DNA of 64,000 nt from positions 1-64,000 of the forward strand of contig JAKCPI010022072.1 of assembly GCA_023213315.1 (NCBI GenBank), in the 5' to 3' direction. Positions 22,151 to 33,165 of this stretch are shown piece after piece. The stretch is from Euborellia annulipes (Eukaryota > Arthropoda > Insecta > Dermaptera > Anisolabididae). The notes beneath the pieces are model-generated. The model was given only the letters and a program-made list of their open reading frames with translations, was not told the DNA's origin and ran no database searches. Every line of letters begins with the position of its first letter. The first letter of the stretch is position 1. A program made the position numbers and the translations under genes.

Positions 22151-22451
22151 GGAACAACTTTTCTAAGAAATAATTGTATATAGTATTTTATTAAGAAAAA
22201 TCAAAACAAATAAACAAATGCAACGCTATGTGCACAATTTTAAATCAAATGAATATATAGTTTTTGAGTTTTCGTCGACTAAAAAAATTACTACAGACTT
22301 ACACACAAATCTCATTCCTAAAACTACTTAAATAGATTCTGGGGACCTTAAAATCCATTTTGACAGCTTCAGATTACATAAACTTTACCTACTCTTGGTA
22401 GGCAATGTTTAGAATGATGAATTTCTTTAATCTCATTTTACTCGAAATACC

Positions 22452-22719
22452 ATCTATTGCAATAGTATTGAGACTAAAGCCCGTTAGTTAGGCAGCCCAA
22501 ATGGCAGCTTGTCTCTGTGAGAAATACCTTTTTTCAAAGCAGATTATAGATCTAATTACAAAAGAATAACCATAAAAATTTATTTTTTTAATATAAATTT
22601 CAAGATATATCTAAATAAAAATTATCTGAATGTTTTAATCAGAAAAAAAGTTAAGTGAACGTCTCCCATTTGGACTGCCTAACTACCGGGCTTTAGTCTC
22701 AATACTATTGCAATAGATG
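22452..22719. mobile_element. MITE with about 53-bp inverted ends
   Basis: ATCTATTGCAATAGTATTGA, GACTAAAGCCCG, TTAGGCAG.CCAAATGG at the left return as the complement at the right. No class assigned. Confidence 0.8.
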
Positions 22720-23494
22720 TGGCGGATTTAGCCATTACTAGCCCTGAAGATTTTGGGATTTTCATGACCTTTTAAATTATTAAGTTATAAACAACTCCTT
22801 TCAATTAAAAAAAAATATTCATAAATGCACAATGCATACACATAGGTAATAATATTTACTTCACGAAATTTTACAAATTTTTTTATTAAAATTGTTCAAA
22901 CAAGTAAAAAAACATCATTATAGAAGCTTTAATTAATTATAATTGCAATAATATCTAATACTATTAATGATATTACCATTTAATAAATACAGTTTTATTA
23001 ATAATGTTGGTGTAAAACATTTCAATAAGAAAAAATAAAAACTTGTATTAGTCAATCTTAAAAGCCGGCTAATTTTTATGGGGCGTTTAAAGAGAAAACA
23101 ATCTACTTAAACACTTTTTTAAACTTTTTTTTCTATTGTCTGATTAAAACTAATTTTTTCTTTTTTAAACTAATAAACTAGAGAAGGAGGTGGTCTTTGA
23201 AGACCTACCGGACCTTCGTTCCAGGCCCTAGCGTGCCATTAAACAACACCACTAAATCTTTTTGGGTGCGAAATGCATGCATTTACTGCCACTTAGAGAA
23301 AAAGGCATTCCCAAACTTTTTTTTACACTCGATTTGTTAATTTATATTAATTTAGCGATTAAATTATGTAATATATATATAGTGTATAATTAATTATAAT
23401 AATTAATAAAATTAATTTAATTATACATTTTTATTAATTTCTTTTTATTTTTCAGAGAATTTTATTTTTAAGAAGGCTGGAACTGGTCTCTACC
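22720..23494. other. A+T-rich intergenic sequence
   Basis: Nothing recognised apart from a short GC-richer patch at 23185-23300. Confidence 0.5.
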
Positions 23495-23497
23495 TTA

Positions 23498-23930
23498 AGA
23501 CGGCTACACACGTAACTGCAAACTTGATAAGCATGCATGTGCAATCTTTTTGTACCAGCATGCACAAATTTCCTTCGGCATCCCACGGCACAAGAATGCT
23601 TGTGCAAGAAACAGCTTATGCCGAATATTAACCTAAAAATGCCAAATTCGGAAGTTTATTTATTCGAAGATAACAAGTCACTTGCGACACAATTGAGACA
23701 CAATAAATATTAATATTTAAATTGCAATATCAACTGTCAAGAAGTCTATAAAATGGCGGAGAGTTTTGCTTGCGCAAAAATGCTTGTGCATGATTAAATT
23801 TCAATCGAGCATCAAGCGGCTTGCACAATTAAAATGCTTGGGCAAAATTCTTCTACAGACGCTAGTTTGCTTGTACAAAAAGATTACTCGTGCATGCTTG
23901 TTAAATTTGCACTTACGTGTGTAGCCGCCT
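23498..23930. mobile_element. PIF/Harbinger-type MITE
   Basis: Ends AGACGGCTACACACGTAA and complement AGGCGGCTACACACGTAA, with TTA duplicated at 23495-23497 and 23931-23933. The inside is crowded with GCTTGTGCA / TGCACAAGC variants, at least seven, in both directions, which look like transposase-binding repeats. No ORF; moved in trans. Confidence 0.82.
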
Positions 23931-23933
23931 TTA

Positions 23934-24950
23934 AAATTCAAATCTCAAAAATCATGGACCTCTTTCTCTCCTAATCGAAAATCCTGCCTACACTTCTGGA
24001 ATTGATTTAAAAACAATGTCAGGAATATAGTGTGACAAAATAGCAACAAAGTTCAAAAGATTCAAAAACTGTATTACTGAATTTGTAAAAGTGTATTTGT
24101 GTTTGTTTGCGCCTAGACCCCCGAAAGCTTATGCCTCTAAACTCGTCGTTAATAAATTTATTTATTTATTAAGGGGGTCAGGCTAAGCTCTACACGATTC
24201 GAAATTTGCTAGAATGTTTTAAAGAAAATACTTTTTACATTCTTTAAATTTCCTTATATATTTTTGAAATTTTGATATTAAATAATAATGTTATTGTTAA
24301 TAAAATTAATCATTTTATTAGATCTTCTCCAGAATATATTAAAGAGTAGTTTTTTATTTCCCCTTCGATTTCACACCCTTTTTTGTAGCAAGTATGATTG
24401 ATCTTATTTTTTTTTAAATCATGTGCAACTTATACAATTCATGTACCTAATATCTCTCCTGTGATCTACTGTTGGGTATTTTGTTAAAAAAAACAGCCAC
24501 GTGGCAATGAAGACTAGAATCAAAGTCATCCTGGAGATTCATTCAACAAATGATGGATCGTTCGTTGTGTACGGCTTGTTGTTGAGATGATTATATCACG
24601 CCTGTAGAGGATCGATTAAAAGCCGTAAAATATGGAAACCCACTTTTTTTTATACCTCTCCCTTTTTTTCTCCCCATCCCAAGGGTGATTTCAACTTTTT
24701 CCTGGCTCGGGGTAACTTAGGCCATGAGCTGAGAGGGCAGGCAAAAGGGTAACATGTATTCAATTCCACCTTCATCAACACATATGCACGACACTCATTC
24801 ATTTATTGAAAACCTTGGAAGTTAGGGGTTGGTGACAGGAAAAGAAGGGGGAAGCTAAGCCGATCGGTAAACATTCGACTTTTTCTGTTATTTTATTTTT
24901 TATCTTAATTTATTTTTGACTCCTTTATAAGCTTATAAGTTTAGTGAATT
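23934..24950. other. Non-repeat intergenic sequence, possible regulatory island
   Basis: 24480-24880 is base-balanced complex sequence (CAGCCACGTGGCAATG with an E-box CACGTG, AGGATCGATTAAAAGCC) unlike the repeats around it. No ORF or splice pair recognised. Confidence 0.35.
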
Positions 24951-24954
24951 TTAT

Positions 24955-25215
24955 GCTGTGCCGCAACAAGGGGGGGCCCGAGGGGCTACGGCCTCGGGCG
25001 TATTTAGGAAAGGGGCGCTGGCAACGAATATTTTTCAAAAAAATTTATTATTCATAATAATGGTTGTAGCAGCGCTCTCTATGGTGGCGGGGGGGGGGGG
25101 GGGGCTTTAGAATTAGTCCAAGGGCGCCATAATTTGGAGTGGCATAAATATATAAAAAAATATATATTTTTTTTTTTGTAGAGGGGCGCAAATTATAATC
25201 TTTGCCCCGGGCGCA
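24955..25215. mobile_element. G/C-run repeat, hAT-MITE-like
   Basis: Poly-G runs, GGGGGGCCCGAGGGGC and GGGGCGC..TTTGCCCCGGGCGCAAG at its two ends. The duplication is not resolved. Confidence 0.4.
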
Positions 25216-25323
25216 AGTTTTTCTTGATATGAGTACATCACAATTTTAAACTTAATTGACCATTAAAATTAAATTTAAAAATGTGAATTTTATTTCTTTT
25301 ATATAAAATCAAATTTTTAAATT

Positions 25324-25500
25324 GCCCTCATGCTTTGGTGCAGTGGTTAGCGTGCTGGTCATCTGTACCAAGAGTCGCGGGTTCCCATCCCGTCTCATGC
25401 GACAATTTATTTCAATTACATTGACTACCAATCTAATTAAAATAAATAGAGACAGGGTCTAAATTCGATGCCTAAAAAGACCTTAATGAAAAAAAAAAAT
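25324..25500 (+). mobile_element. tRNA-derived SINE, type S2
   Basis: Head GCTTTGGTGCAGTGGTTAGC, B box GGGTTCCCATCCC, then CTCATGCGACAATTTATTTC, AAATAGAGACAGGGTCT and AAAAAGACCTTAATG ending in an A run. Confidence 0.85.
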
Positions 25501-25883
25501 TAAATTGAATGGTATAATTACGTCATCAGCTTGCCAAGCGATCACGTGACTAGTTGCCATCTCGATTTCAAAGAGTATATCGAATCCTGATCGCGCCATA
25601 TTCTTTTCTAATCTATTGATGATGTATCCATCTTTAATTGAATATTTTGTCTTCTTTAATTTGATCTTCTTACAATATAATCTTGAAAACCTTTAGTTGT
25701 TCTCATCAATTAGTAATACCAGGTAGGCCTAATAACTATTATTAATATAACCTATCATTAGTAGAGTCAAAAAAAATTTGTTAAATGTTTTAAGATTCTT
25801 TCATTAATTCTTTCATTCAGAATTATACAGTATTACTATATTTATTCATATGCTGATTCAGACGAGGTTTTTATTAAATTATG

Positions 25884-26012
25884 TTGACTTTGCGGCTTCT
25901 TCGCCTAACAAGTTTACTAGTATCAGTTTCGATGCAATTTAAAATAAAAACAACGTTTTTATAATTTTTTGACCGAACATCGGTCTTAGGCGAAGAAGAT
26001 GCAAAGTCAATT
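25884..26012. repeat. Foldback hairpin
   Basis: TTGACTTTGCGGCTTCTTCG and its complement, 25-base arms about 78 bases apart. Confidence 0.7.
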
Positions 26013-26118
26013 TAATTTACTATATTTATTTCATAAATATAGAATTTTTAATATCAGAATTGGAAATAAAGTTTCAGACTCATAAAAAAAATTTTCAAAT
26101 TTTATTTATCTCCACCTA

Positions 26119-26974
26119 TAACGAGGGCTGTATGATAAATATCCGTGTTTACCGACTGGTGGGATCACTGACGCAAAATGTGTATACCATCATTTAGCTC
26201 TATCTGTACAACGAGTCAAAATTTCAGAGAGATTTATCGAGTAGTTTTGATTTAACAGCTCTTAAAGTCATCAAGTCCGTGTATATTTGCCCCGATTCGA
26301 TTTCTTTTTTTGGATAGGACGACGTGTGAGGAACTCAAAGTGCTGTTTCTAAGGACCATGCACCTTCGATGACTACCATCAGATATTGGTTTAATGAATT
26401 CAAGCGTGGCCGAACATCCGTTTTTGATGAAGAGAGCCCAGGCCGTCCGATTGAGGTGACTTCGGAGGATATGGTCAATAAAATCCATGATATCGTGTTA
26501 GCAAGCAGATCGTTAGGCGAAGATCATTGTACACATCTCAATTGAACGCATACAAAATCCTATACGAAAAATTGGGCATGAGAAAGCTAACGGCGAGATG
26601 GGTGCCGCGTGTGGTGAAGCACACACACCAGATCACTCGTCCGCAATCGCCATAGCAAAACTGGTCGAATTACGCTACGAATTGCTGCCTCACCTGCCCT
26701 ATTCTCCAGATTTGGCCCCATGCGATTTCTTTTTGTTTCTAAACATGAAAAAATGGCTTGGCGGAAGACGATTCTCGTAAAACGAGGAAATCATCGCCGA
26801 AACAGAGGCATATTTTTCGGAGTTCGACAAATCATATTTTTTGGATTGCTTGAAAAAGTGGACTACCAGGTAAATGTATCGAGCTGAAAGAAGATTATAA
26901 TGAGAAATAAATAAAAACAAATATTTTTAATGACTTTTCTTGCCTAACACGGGTACTTATCATACAGTACCGTA
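26119..26974 (+). mobile_element. Internally deleted mariner element
   Basis: Terminal inverted repeats CTGTATGATAAATATCCGTG and complement CTGTATGATAAGTACCCGTG, ends at TA. About 855 bp, some 450 bp short of a full mariner. Confidence 0.88.
26345..26875 (+). pseudogene. Mariner transposase pseudogene lacking its catalytic centre
   Basis: Remains of the N-terminal DNA-binding region (WFNEFKRGRTSVFDEESP, GRPIEVTSEDM) and of the C-terminal catalytic part (HLPYSPDLAPCDFFLF, KKWLGGRRFS) are visible with stops and frameshifts. The last catalytic Asp (of the mariner D-D34-D triad) is in YSPDLAP; the first two Asp regions are absent, deleted between VPRVVKHTHQ and AIAIAKLVEL. The full-length family is about 345 residues. 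It cannot encode active enzyme but its ends could be moved by a related transposase. Subfamily not decided. Confidence 0.85.
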
Positions 26975-26989
26975 TCAGTTTTTCAATAA

Positions 26990-27540
26990 TGTAAACTAAC
27001 TACTTCTATTAACTATGAAATAACTTGAAAGTAATAATAATTTCTTGTTTATAGGTTTTGAATGTTTTTTTTTTTTACCTAATTTGGAATTAACAGAACC
27101 CAAGAATTTAAAAAATTTGTTGAATTTTATTTTCTGCACATTGATATCACTTGCATTAAAAAGCACACATGAGAAACCATCTTCAAGAAACCAATTTGGA
27201 TGCATTTGCAGGCTGCAATAAAAAAGTCTCCGAACATTTATAAATGTCTCTACTTATCTGGTCTACTTACGTCAGAGAAGAGAGAAGAATCCAATGCTGG
27301 AGGTAAATAGCATAAATTAAATCAATACTAGCATTTCATAAAAAAATTTTTATCACACCTAATGAAATAATTAATAATAAATTAATTATGAATCCCTGTC
27401 GGTAATTTTTTTTGTTTTCAAAAAAAAAAAAAAATTCATCCCTCAAGAAAAACTAGGTAAATGCTTTTGAATTACGATTATGTCAAGAGGCAATCTTATT
27501 TGTTAATTGATAAAATAGAAGCTCAGCACTAAGAAAAAAG
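26990..27540. other. A+T-rich intergenic sequence
   Basis: No coding or repeat structure recognised. Confidence 0.5.
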
Positions 27541-27586
27541 AAATAAAATGAGAGACTTCCTTTTGGCCCGAAGTATTTTAATTTCT

Positions 27587-27632
27587 CTTGTCAACGTTTC
27601 GGGTGCTAAACGTCACCCATCTTCAGGACAAA
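27587..27632 (-). ncRNA. Hammerhead ribozyme candidate e-left (best formed)
   Basis: Minus strand: stem I UUUGUC/GACAAG (6 bp, one G-U), CUGAAGA, extra U, stem II GGGUG/CACCC perfect with an 8-base loop, GAA, stem III ACGU, cleavable U. Nothing in the core is missing. Confidence 0.8.
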
Positions 27633-27741
27633 GGTGTTAACAAATTCTTGGTTCTACCTCCTTCTAAAATAAGACTATTAGTAAATTCCAAAATATATAC
27701 GTATAGCAACTATACTACTATACGTATAATAACTATACACC

Positions 27742-27788
27742 TTTTTCCTGAAGATGGGTGACGTTTAGTCCCCGAAACGTTGACGTTG
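27742..27788 (+). ncRNA. Hammerhead ribozyme candidate e-right (weakened)
   Basis: CUGAAGA at 27748-27754, extra U, stem II GGG/CCC with a broken outer pair, GAAACGUU. Stem I is poorly paired compared with the left arm. Confidence 0.55.
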
Positions 27789-28044
27789 CTAAAATGATTT
27801 GGGCCGAAAGCAAGTCTCATTTTATTTCATCTTCTGTCTGTATTAGCTACCTTTCTCCACATTTTCTTTAAACACAAATTATGATTTTTTTGTCTAAATT
27901 TTATTTAAACTATCAATTTTAAGGCTTAAATCACCTTAATGGTACTAGTATTTGAAGGTATTATTTATTTAAAAAATTTTCATCCCCAGAGAGGCCTTCC
28001 TGTAAATTTAATCTTCCAACCAACCGCCCCCACCGAGTTGGCAT

Positions 28045-28150
28045 ACCGTCCCATGCGACAAAAACTTATTTAAATTGAATTGGCTACTAATCAATTAAAT
28101 AAAGTAAATAGGGAAGGGGTCTAAATGGCCTCTGATCCCGAAAAAAAAAT
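28045..28150 (+). mobile_element. SINE tail, type S2
   Basis: GTCCCATGCGACAAAAACTT, AATTGAATTGGCTAC, AAATAGGGAAGGGGTCT and an A run; the tRNA head is missing. Confidence 0.65.
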
Positions 28151-28955
28151 CCGCCTGCATTAATCCCTTCTACTGATTTGATCTCAATAGGCTATATATT
28201 TAAAAATCTGGTATTTTTGAATAAGAAAAAATTTGATCAACTCTGTTTTTCTTTGATACCCAAAAGTGTAGAGCATTCAAAACATTCATGAACTAACACC
28301 AATGCCACTGAATTAGAGCAAAAAAAAAAAAAAAAAGGAATAGGAAATGTGTGATCAGCGTAGGGCTTCCGCCTTGTGTCAGTTGCTTGGCTGGCCCCTC
28401 TGATAGAGCTGTCCGCCCTCTGGCCTCCGCCCCAGGCTTGTAGGGACTTATTCCGATTTGCAATTCGATTTAGCACGTCGGCGGGGGGCTAGTCGGGGTG
28501 GGTGCCCCCGAATACGAATGCCTTAGCACCCAGCACCCATCCCTTGGGGTCCTTTTGGACTATAATTTGACCCAGCAGGGTGGCCACTGCCCCTTTTTCC
28601 ATATTGTAACAGTTGCTTTGTTCTATAGGGCGTTTAGGGTGCACCCTTTCATACGAAACGGCAATAGAAACATAATAAAGAGAAAACATGTTTCAAAGTG
28701 AAATCTTTTGTTCTATTTTTTTTTTACTTCTTCAATAATAAAATAATTCAATTGACGCCAACAAATGATTGATTATATATTAATTTTTATATATTTTTAT
28801 TTTTATTTTTTTATTTCTATTTATTAAGAAAGAAAAAAAAAAGTATTTTTTGCCAATTTCTATAAAACATGTTTTTCCTTTTTTATTTATTTTACAAATC
28901 ATTAAATTAAGGTATTCAGCAATTTTTACCGCATCTATTTTTACTTCTTTAGAAA
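28151..28955. other. Intergenic sequence with a GC-richer island
   Basis: 28340-28660 is GC-richer and non-repetitive, with no supported ORF; the rest is A+T rich. Confidence 0.4.
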
Positions 28956-28971
28956 TATTAATATTTTAACC

Positions 28972-29237
28972 ATAAGTGCTGGAGCAGGCAGCCAGGAAGT
29001 AAGCCTCTACGAAATGAAATTCAAGTGTAGTGGAGACTTTAATTAAATAACGCCATCCTCAGTCCATTTTCGAGAGTATGCCAGTGTATTGAGCCAGATG
29101 CACACTGGCATTTGAGTACATACTCTCGAAAATGGACTGAGAATGGCGTTATTTAATTGAAGCCGAAACTGTCTCCATTACTCTTGAGTTTCATTTCGAA
29201 GAGTCTTATTTCCTGGCTGCCTGCTCCATCACTTATT
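28972..29237. repeat. Foldback element f
   Basis: Arms begin TAAGTGCTGGAGCAGGCAGC and run inward to ATACTCTCGAAAATGGACTG, about 115 bases each with a 20-base loop. ATATTAATATTTT lies outside both ends (about 28956 and 29270) and may be a target duplication. Confidence 0.9.
29131..29179 (+). ncRNA. Hammerhead ribozyme candidate f (one core base changed)
   Basis: Stem I AAUGGA/UCCAUU perfect, CUGAGAA (G8 changed to A), extra U, stem II GGC/GCC, GAA, ACUGU, cleavable C. The left arm has the intact CUGAGGA but has lost the GCCGAAAC part. Neither arm should cleave alone. Confidence 0.6.
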
Positions 29238-29466
29238 GTTGAAATCAAACAGCCACTTCACAAATTGTCATATTAATATTTTGTCCAGATACTTGTCTTG
29301 TTAATTTTTACTTTCTCTTACCTCAATATAACTCAAAATAAGAACATATATTTTTATTATTTTTTATTTACATAGATAACTATTCATTTTTCCTTTTACT
29401 TATCTCTTTCTCTATCAATGTTTTAAAAATAAAAAAATTATTGATTTCAGGAGCATTGGCTGAATG

Positions 29467-29719
29467 TATATATAAAGAGCAGTGAGGAGATCAAGGCAGC
29501 CAAAACCAATAAAGAAAAAATATCTTTTTTTTTCAAACACTTGTCGACGTTTCGGCCGATATTCCGGCTCTCATCAGAACAATGTGCTGTTTGTCTCGAG
29601 CTTAAAGAGGCTCTTGGCAACTCCTGACGTATTGTTGGTGGGAACGTTGCCAAGAGCTCCTTTAAAAAAGATATTTTTTCTTTATGTGCCTTGATCTCCT
29701 CACTGCCCTTTATATATAA
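29467..29719. repeat. Foldback element g
   Basis: Arms TATATATAAAGAGCAGTGAG and GAGATCAAGGCA.. recur in inverse; the middle CTCTTGGCAACTCCTGACG is shared with 21920-21960. Confidence 0.88.
29541..29582 (-). ncRNA. Hammerhead ribozyme candidate g
   Basis: Minus strand: stem I UUGUU/GACAA (one G-U), CUGAUGA, stem II GCCG/CGGC preceded by GA, GAA, stem III ACGU, cleavable C. Confidence 0.6.
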
Positions 29720-29729
29720 AAAATTATTA

Positions 29730-30310
29730 TGATGCCGATTTCTTGATCAGTCAACTTGTAGATATTTTATCTTATAACTTGAATTTCTCAATTTTAATGT
29801 CTCTGTTTAATTCGTTTCCATCTAATATTGCCTAGCAAGCGAATTCAATTTATATCATTCTGAAGAGACATCAATTTTTCTCATATAATTTTTCCTTAAT
29901 CATTCATGACAATTTGACCATTTCAGGAGGGTCGGGCTCCGGATACTTTGCCTGTTGTTAAAAAAATATCCATCTATGATGATTAATTATTTTCTTTGAG
30001 GAGACTGGTAACCAAAGTAGTTTATTTTTTTTTTTAGAATGTCTGTCTTAATTCCTCCTTGCCACCCTCTGTTTACATATTCTGTCATGACCCAATTTCT
30101 TTCGTTTTGTAATTTTATCTGACCTTATTTATGAGTCATTTTTTACCTAATTCCCCTATACTGAGGGTCATGTCTCCCACTTCTTTTTTCTTACCGTATT
30201 CCTTGGTGCCCTCCTTCGAGAGCACTTCATACTCCCCTTTCTCTCTCTCTTTACCCTAGCTTATGTTGCACCCAAATAAGATAATAAAGTGAAATTTTGC
30301 ATTTTCAATA
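29730..30310. other. A+T-rich intergenic sequence
   Basis: Pyrimidine-rich patches at 30040-30250; nothing coding recognised. Confidence 0.45.
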
Positions 30311-30324
30311 AATATCTCTATATA

Positions 30325-30865
30325 TATATAATAACGGAGTGTCCGTCTGTACATCTGCCACGCTCTGTTTGACCAACTTCCCCTTGGAATTTTGAAACGA
30401 AATTTTGCATTCTTATAGAAGACATTATTGAGAGTCTAGGAAAAATACTCGGGTCCCGCAATTCCTATAACTTTTTGAGTTATTATTAATTCCTAAATTT
30501 ACGATTTCTCCCATAGGAAATGTATAGAAAAAAATTAATGTATTCTTTGCATTTATATATTCTATGAATGTAAACAAATCCTCAAGCAGGGTCTGAATTG
30601 GAATACGTAGTAATAATAATTTTCATTTCATAATTAAGAAAAGGCGAGGGTCCGCCGCAGATGGGCCCGAGCCAGCTGGAGGGAGGTCCAGGGGGACAAA
30701 GCCCCCCTGTCTAGACGCCAAGCCAAGGCTGCCGATACGGCTTCTCATAATCAAGAAAAAGCGAGGGACCGCCAGAGGCGGACCCGAGCTAGCTGGTGGC
30801 GTCCAGGGGGATATAGTACGGTACGAAGGCGGGCGGCGCGGCTATTTTATATTAATTAAATTAGG
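30325..30865 (+). repeat. Unclassified repeat with GC-rich right end
   Basis: Begins ATAACGGAGTGTCCGTCTGT and ends GCGGGCGGCGCGGCTA; holds a near-duplicate block (GCGAGGGTCCGCC / GCGAGGGACCGCC, GAGCCAGCTGG / GAGCTAGCTGG). The end phrase reappears in reverse at 33735-33790. A Helitron relation is possible but the diagnostic 3' CTRR was not found. Confidence 0.55.
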
Positions 30866-30938
30866 ATTGAATTGAATAAATACCATTATAAATATTTACA
30901 AGTCTGAATTGTTTTATGGAAATAGATTTCTATAATAT

Positions 30939-31645
30939 AAAAAATCTGGTGTGACTGGCGCACAGCACACAACTTTCTCTTACCTTCGGTAATCGAAAGT
31001 TGTGTACTGTGCTTGTCACACCAGATTTTTTGTGTCGACATGTATTTAGTTCCCGACAGTACGGAACATTTGAATTCAGATGTAAAATTTATAAGTATGG
31101 GAAAATATTTATATTTTGTTACCATGACAACCATTTTTCCTATCTTCCCTATGAAATACAAGAGTAAAGTGGTCTTCAGAAGATTTCAATCGCAAAATGA
31201 GAATATACATATTAAAGAGCATCTAAAAAATAATTGATTTTTGAATTTTAAAAAAATCGTTGGAGCAAATTTTGAGAAAATCGAAAAAAACTGAAAAAGT
31301 ACATCAGTAAAGTACTAGTAATCTTTGGCCGATTTTGATTAAAAGCTTATTTTTCCGGTCCCGGGGGTGTTTAAGTTAAATTTAGAATTTCAACCTCCTA
31401 GCTCAATTCCTTCATGCTTAAAATTGAACACAGACACACCCACCCACCCACCCACCCACACACCCACACACCCACCCACCCACCCACCCACACACAGACA
31501 GACCATGTCGCGAAAACCACTTTTTTGGATTCAGGGGACCTCAAAACGTGAAGATCCATCAAAATCTCGACATCGAATTTTTGACATGAATCCAATACTT
31601 TCTCTCTATATATATATTACATATATACATAGGTAAGAGAAAGTA
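30939..31645 (-). repeat. Family A copy, full length
   Basis: Complete terminal hairpin AAAAAATCTGGTGTGACTGG..CACACCAGATTTTTT at 30939-31030, CCGACAGTACGG, ACTAGTA block, CACCCA run, and left hairpin ending AGGTAAGAGAAAGTA. Confidence 0.9.
31434..31499 (+). repeat. CACCCA/CACACA simple repeat
   Basis: Inside the family A copy, where other copies have (TG)n or (TCTG)n. Confidence 0.9.
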
Positions 31646-31659
31646 AAAAAAAAAAAATA

Positions 31660-32180
31660 GAAGAAAGGAAAGAGCCTTGTTCATTCAAGGGTTGTTGAAA
31701 AAAACAAACAAAACTCTTGGTCTGAATAAAATTTTTCCCTTTATTGGTGTATCAGAAATATTTTTATAAATGAAATGACCCAACTTGAAAATAAATCAGC
31801 AATTCTAATTGGATTTAGAGAGACTGTGAATAAGGGCAGCTGCTGCCTCCGCCCTTTGGCAGAGGCCGAGTTGACCTGCTGATGAAATTGAGAGCTCTTT
31901 TTCGCCTTTTGTGTTGGAACACGAAACATCATTATGGAAATAAACTCGCCTAGGGAGAGAATTTGCAAATGCCTTGCAATTTTGATAAATATACATGAAA
32001 AAAAAAACCATGTCCCATGCGAATTAGATAATACCAGTTGGTGAATTTTTATGCCAATTGATGTTAAAGTCAAAGGGTAATGAGATTAGGGTTTTATTAC
32101 TCGTGTGTATATATATATATAACAAAAAAATCCTGACAACAATTTCACAAAACTTTCTTGTAACACCAGAAGTAGCCCTA
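31660..32180. other. Intergenic sequence
   Basis: 31780-31990 is GC-balanced; open frames on the minus strand have no recognised similarity. No feature supported. Confidence 0.4.
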
Positions 32181-32186
32181 AAGCAA

Positions 32187-32436
32187 AAATCTGGTGAGAC
32201 CGGTAGCACAGCACACAACTTTCTCTTACCTTCGCTAATCGAAAGTTGTGTACTGTGCTTGTCAGACCAGATTTTTTGACATATATTTAGTATCCGACAG
32301 TACGGTACATTTGAATTCAAGATGTAAAATTTATAAACATGGGAAAATATTTTTATTTTGTTACCATGGCTATGAAGTACAAGAGTAAAGTGGTCTTCAT
32401 AAGATTTCAAGAGCAAAATGAAAATATACATTTTAA
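32187..32436 (-). repeat. Family A copy, first part, split by a non-LTR insertion
   Basis: Hairpin AAATCTGGTGAGACCGG..CAGACCAGATTTTTT, then body to CATTTTAAAGA; the next expected bases (GCATCTAAAAAATAATTG) are found at 34150, after 1.7 kb of inserted DNA. Confidence 0.85.
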
Positions 32437-32440
32437 AGAA

Positions 32441-32703
32441 TTAACCACACCAGGTCAAATGCGCATCTATTTAGGTTCCACATTGTAAATTCACCGATAT
32501 GTAATTTCTGTCTGAATGAAGCCACAAATTATCACCTAATATTTAACTGTATACAGTTTATGGCAAGTAGAACAAACCTCATCGCAGCCATAGAACCTCA
32601 CTTCAGAGATCCAACAAATCTAATTCAAATCCTCCAGAACCCAAAAGAAGCAGTTATCCTGGCAATAGACTCATTTATCAAGGAAAACAAAATAATCCTC
32701 TAG
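32441..32703 (+). pseudogene. Non-LTR ORF2 C-terminal fragment
   Basis: About 87 codons open to TAG 32701. RSNAHLFRFHIVNSPICNFC followed by HLIFNC reads as the CX2C...HX4C zinc knuckle that ends the reverse-transcriptase polyprotein of many non-LTR elements, after the phrase T.SN.HLFRF. Only the tail survives; reverse transcriptase and endonuclease are gone. Confidence 0.75.
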
Positions 32704-32734
32704 CAATATGGACATAGACTGAACAATAGAATAC

Positions 32735-33165
32735 GCTTATACACTCTTTACATATTTTTTACTTTTTATGATATTTATATATACATGAAATTTATAGCAC
32801 ATGTATCTTATACTCTTTACATATATTTTACCTTTTATGATATTTATATATACATGAAATTTATAGCACATGTATCTTATACTCTTTACATATATTTTAC
32901 TTTTTATGATATTTATATATACATGAAATTTATAGCACATGTATCTTATTATACTCTTTACATATATTTTACTTTTTATGATATTTATATATACATGAAA
33001 TTTATAGCACATGTATCTTATACTCTTTACATATATTATACTTTTTATGATATTTATATATACATGAAATTTATAGCATGTATCTTATACTCTTTACATA
33101 TATTTTCTTTTTATGCTCTTTATACAGTATATACACGAAATTTTTAACACATGTACCTTATACTT
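32735..33165 (+). repeat. 69-bp tandem repeat, about six units
   Basis: CTTATACTCTTTACATATAT and GAAATTTATAGCACATGTAT recur with spacings 69, 69, 72 and 67. It lies right after the non-LTR stop codon. 69 is divisible by 3, so open frames appear on both strands by chance. Confidence 0.9.

Larger units (their letters stand above)
27541..27828. repeat. Foldback element e
   Basis: Outer arms AAATAAAATGAGAGACTT.. and inner CCTGAAGATGGGTGACG recur in inverse, centred near 27685. Both arms hold the ribozyme motif. Confidence 0.88.

Noticed and set aside
30939..31030. CRISPR-like palindromic repeat units
   Set aside because: The hairpins are dispersed ends of family A, not regularly spaced, in a eukaryotic genome.
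32737..33147. Long repetitive proteins on both strands
   Set aside because: Produced by a 69-bp tandem repeat without stops; no codon bias or start context.
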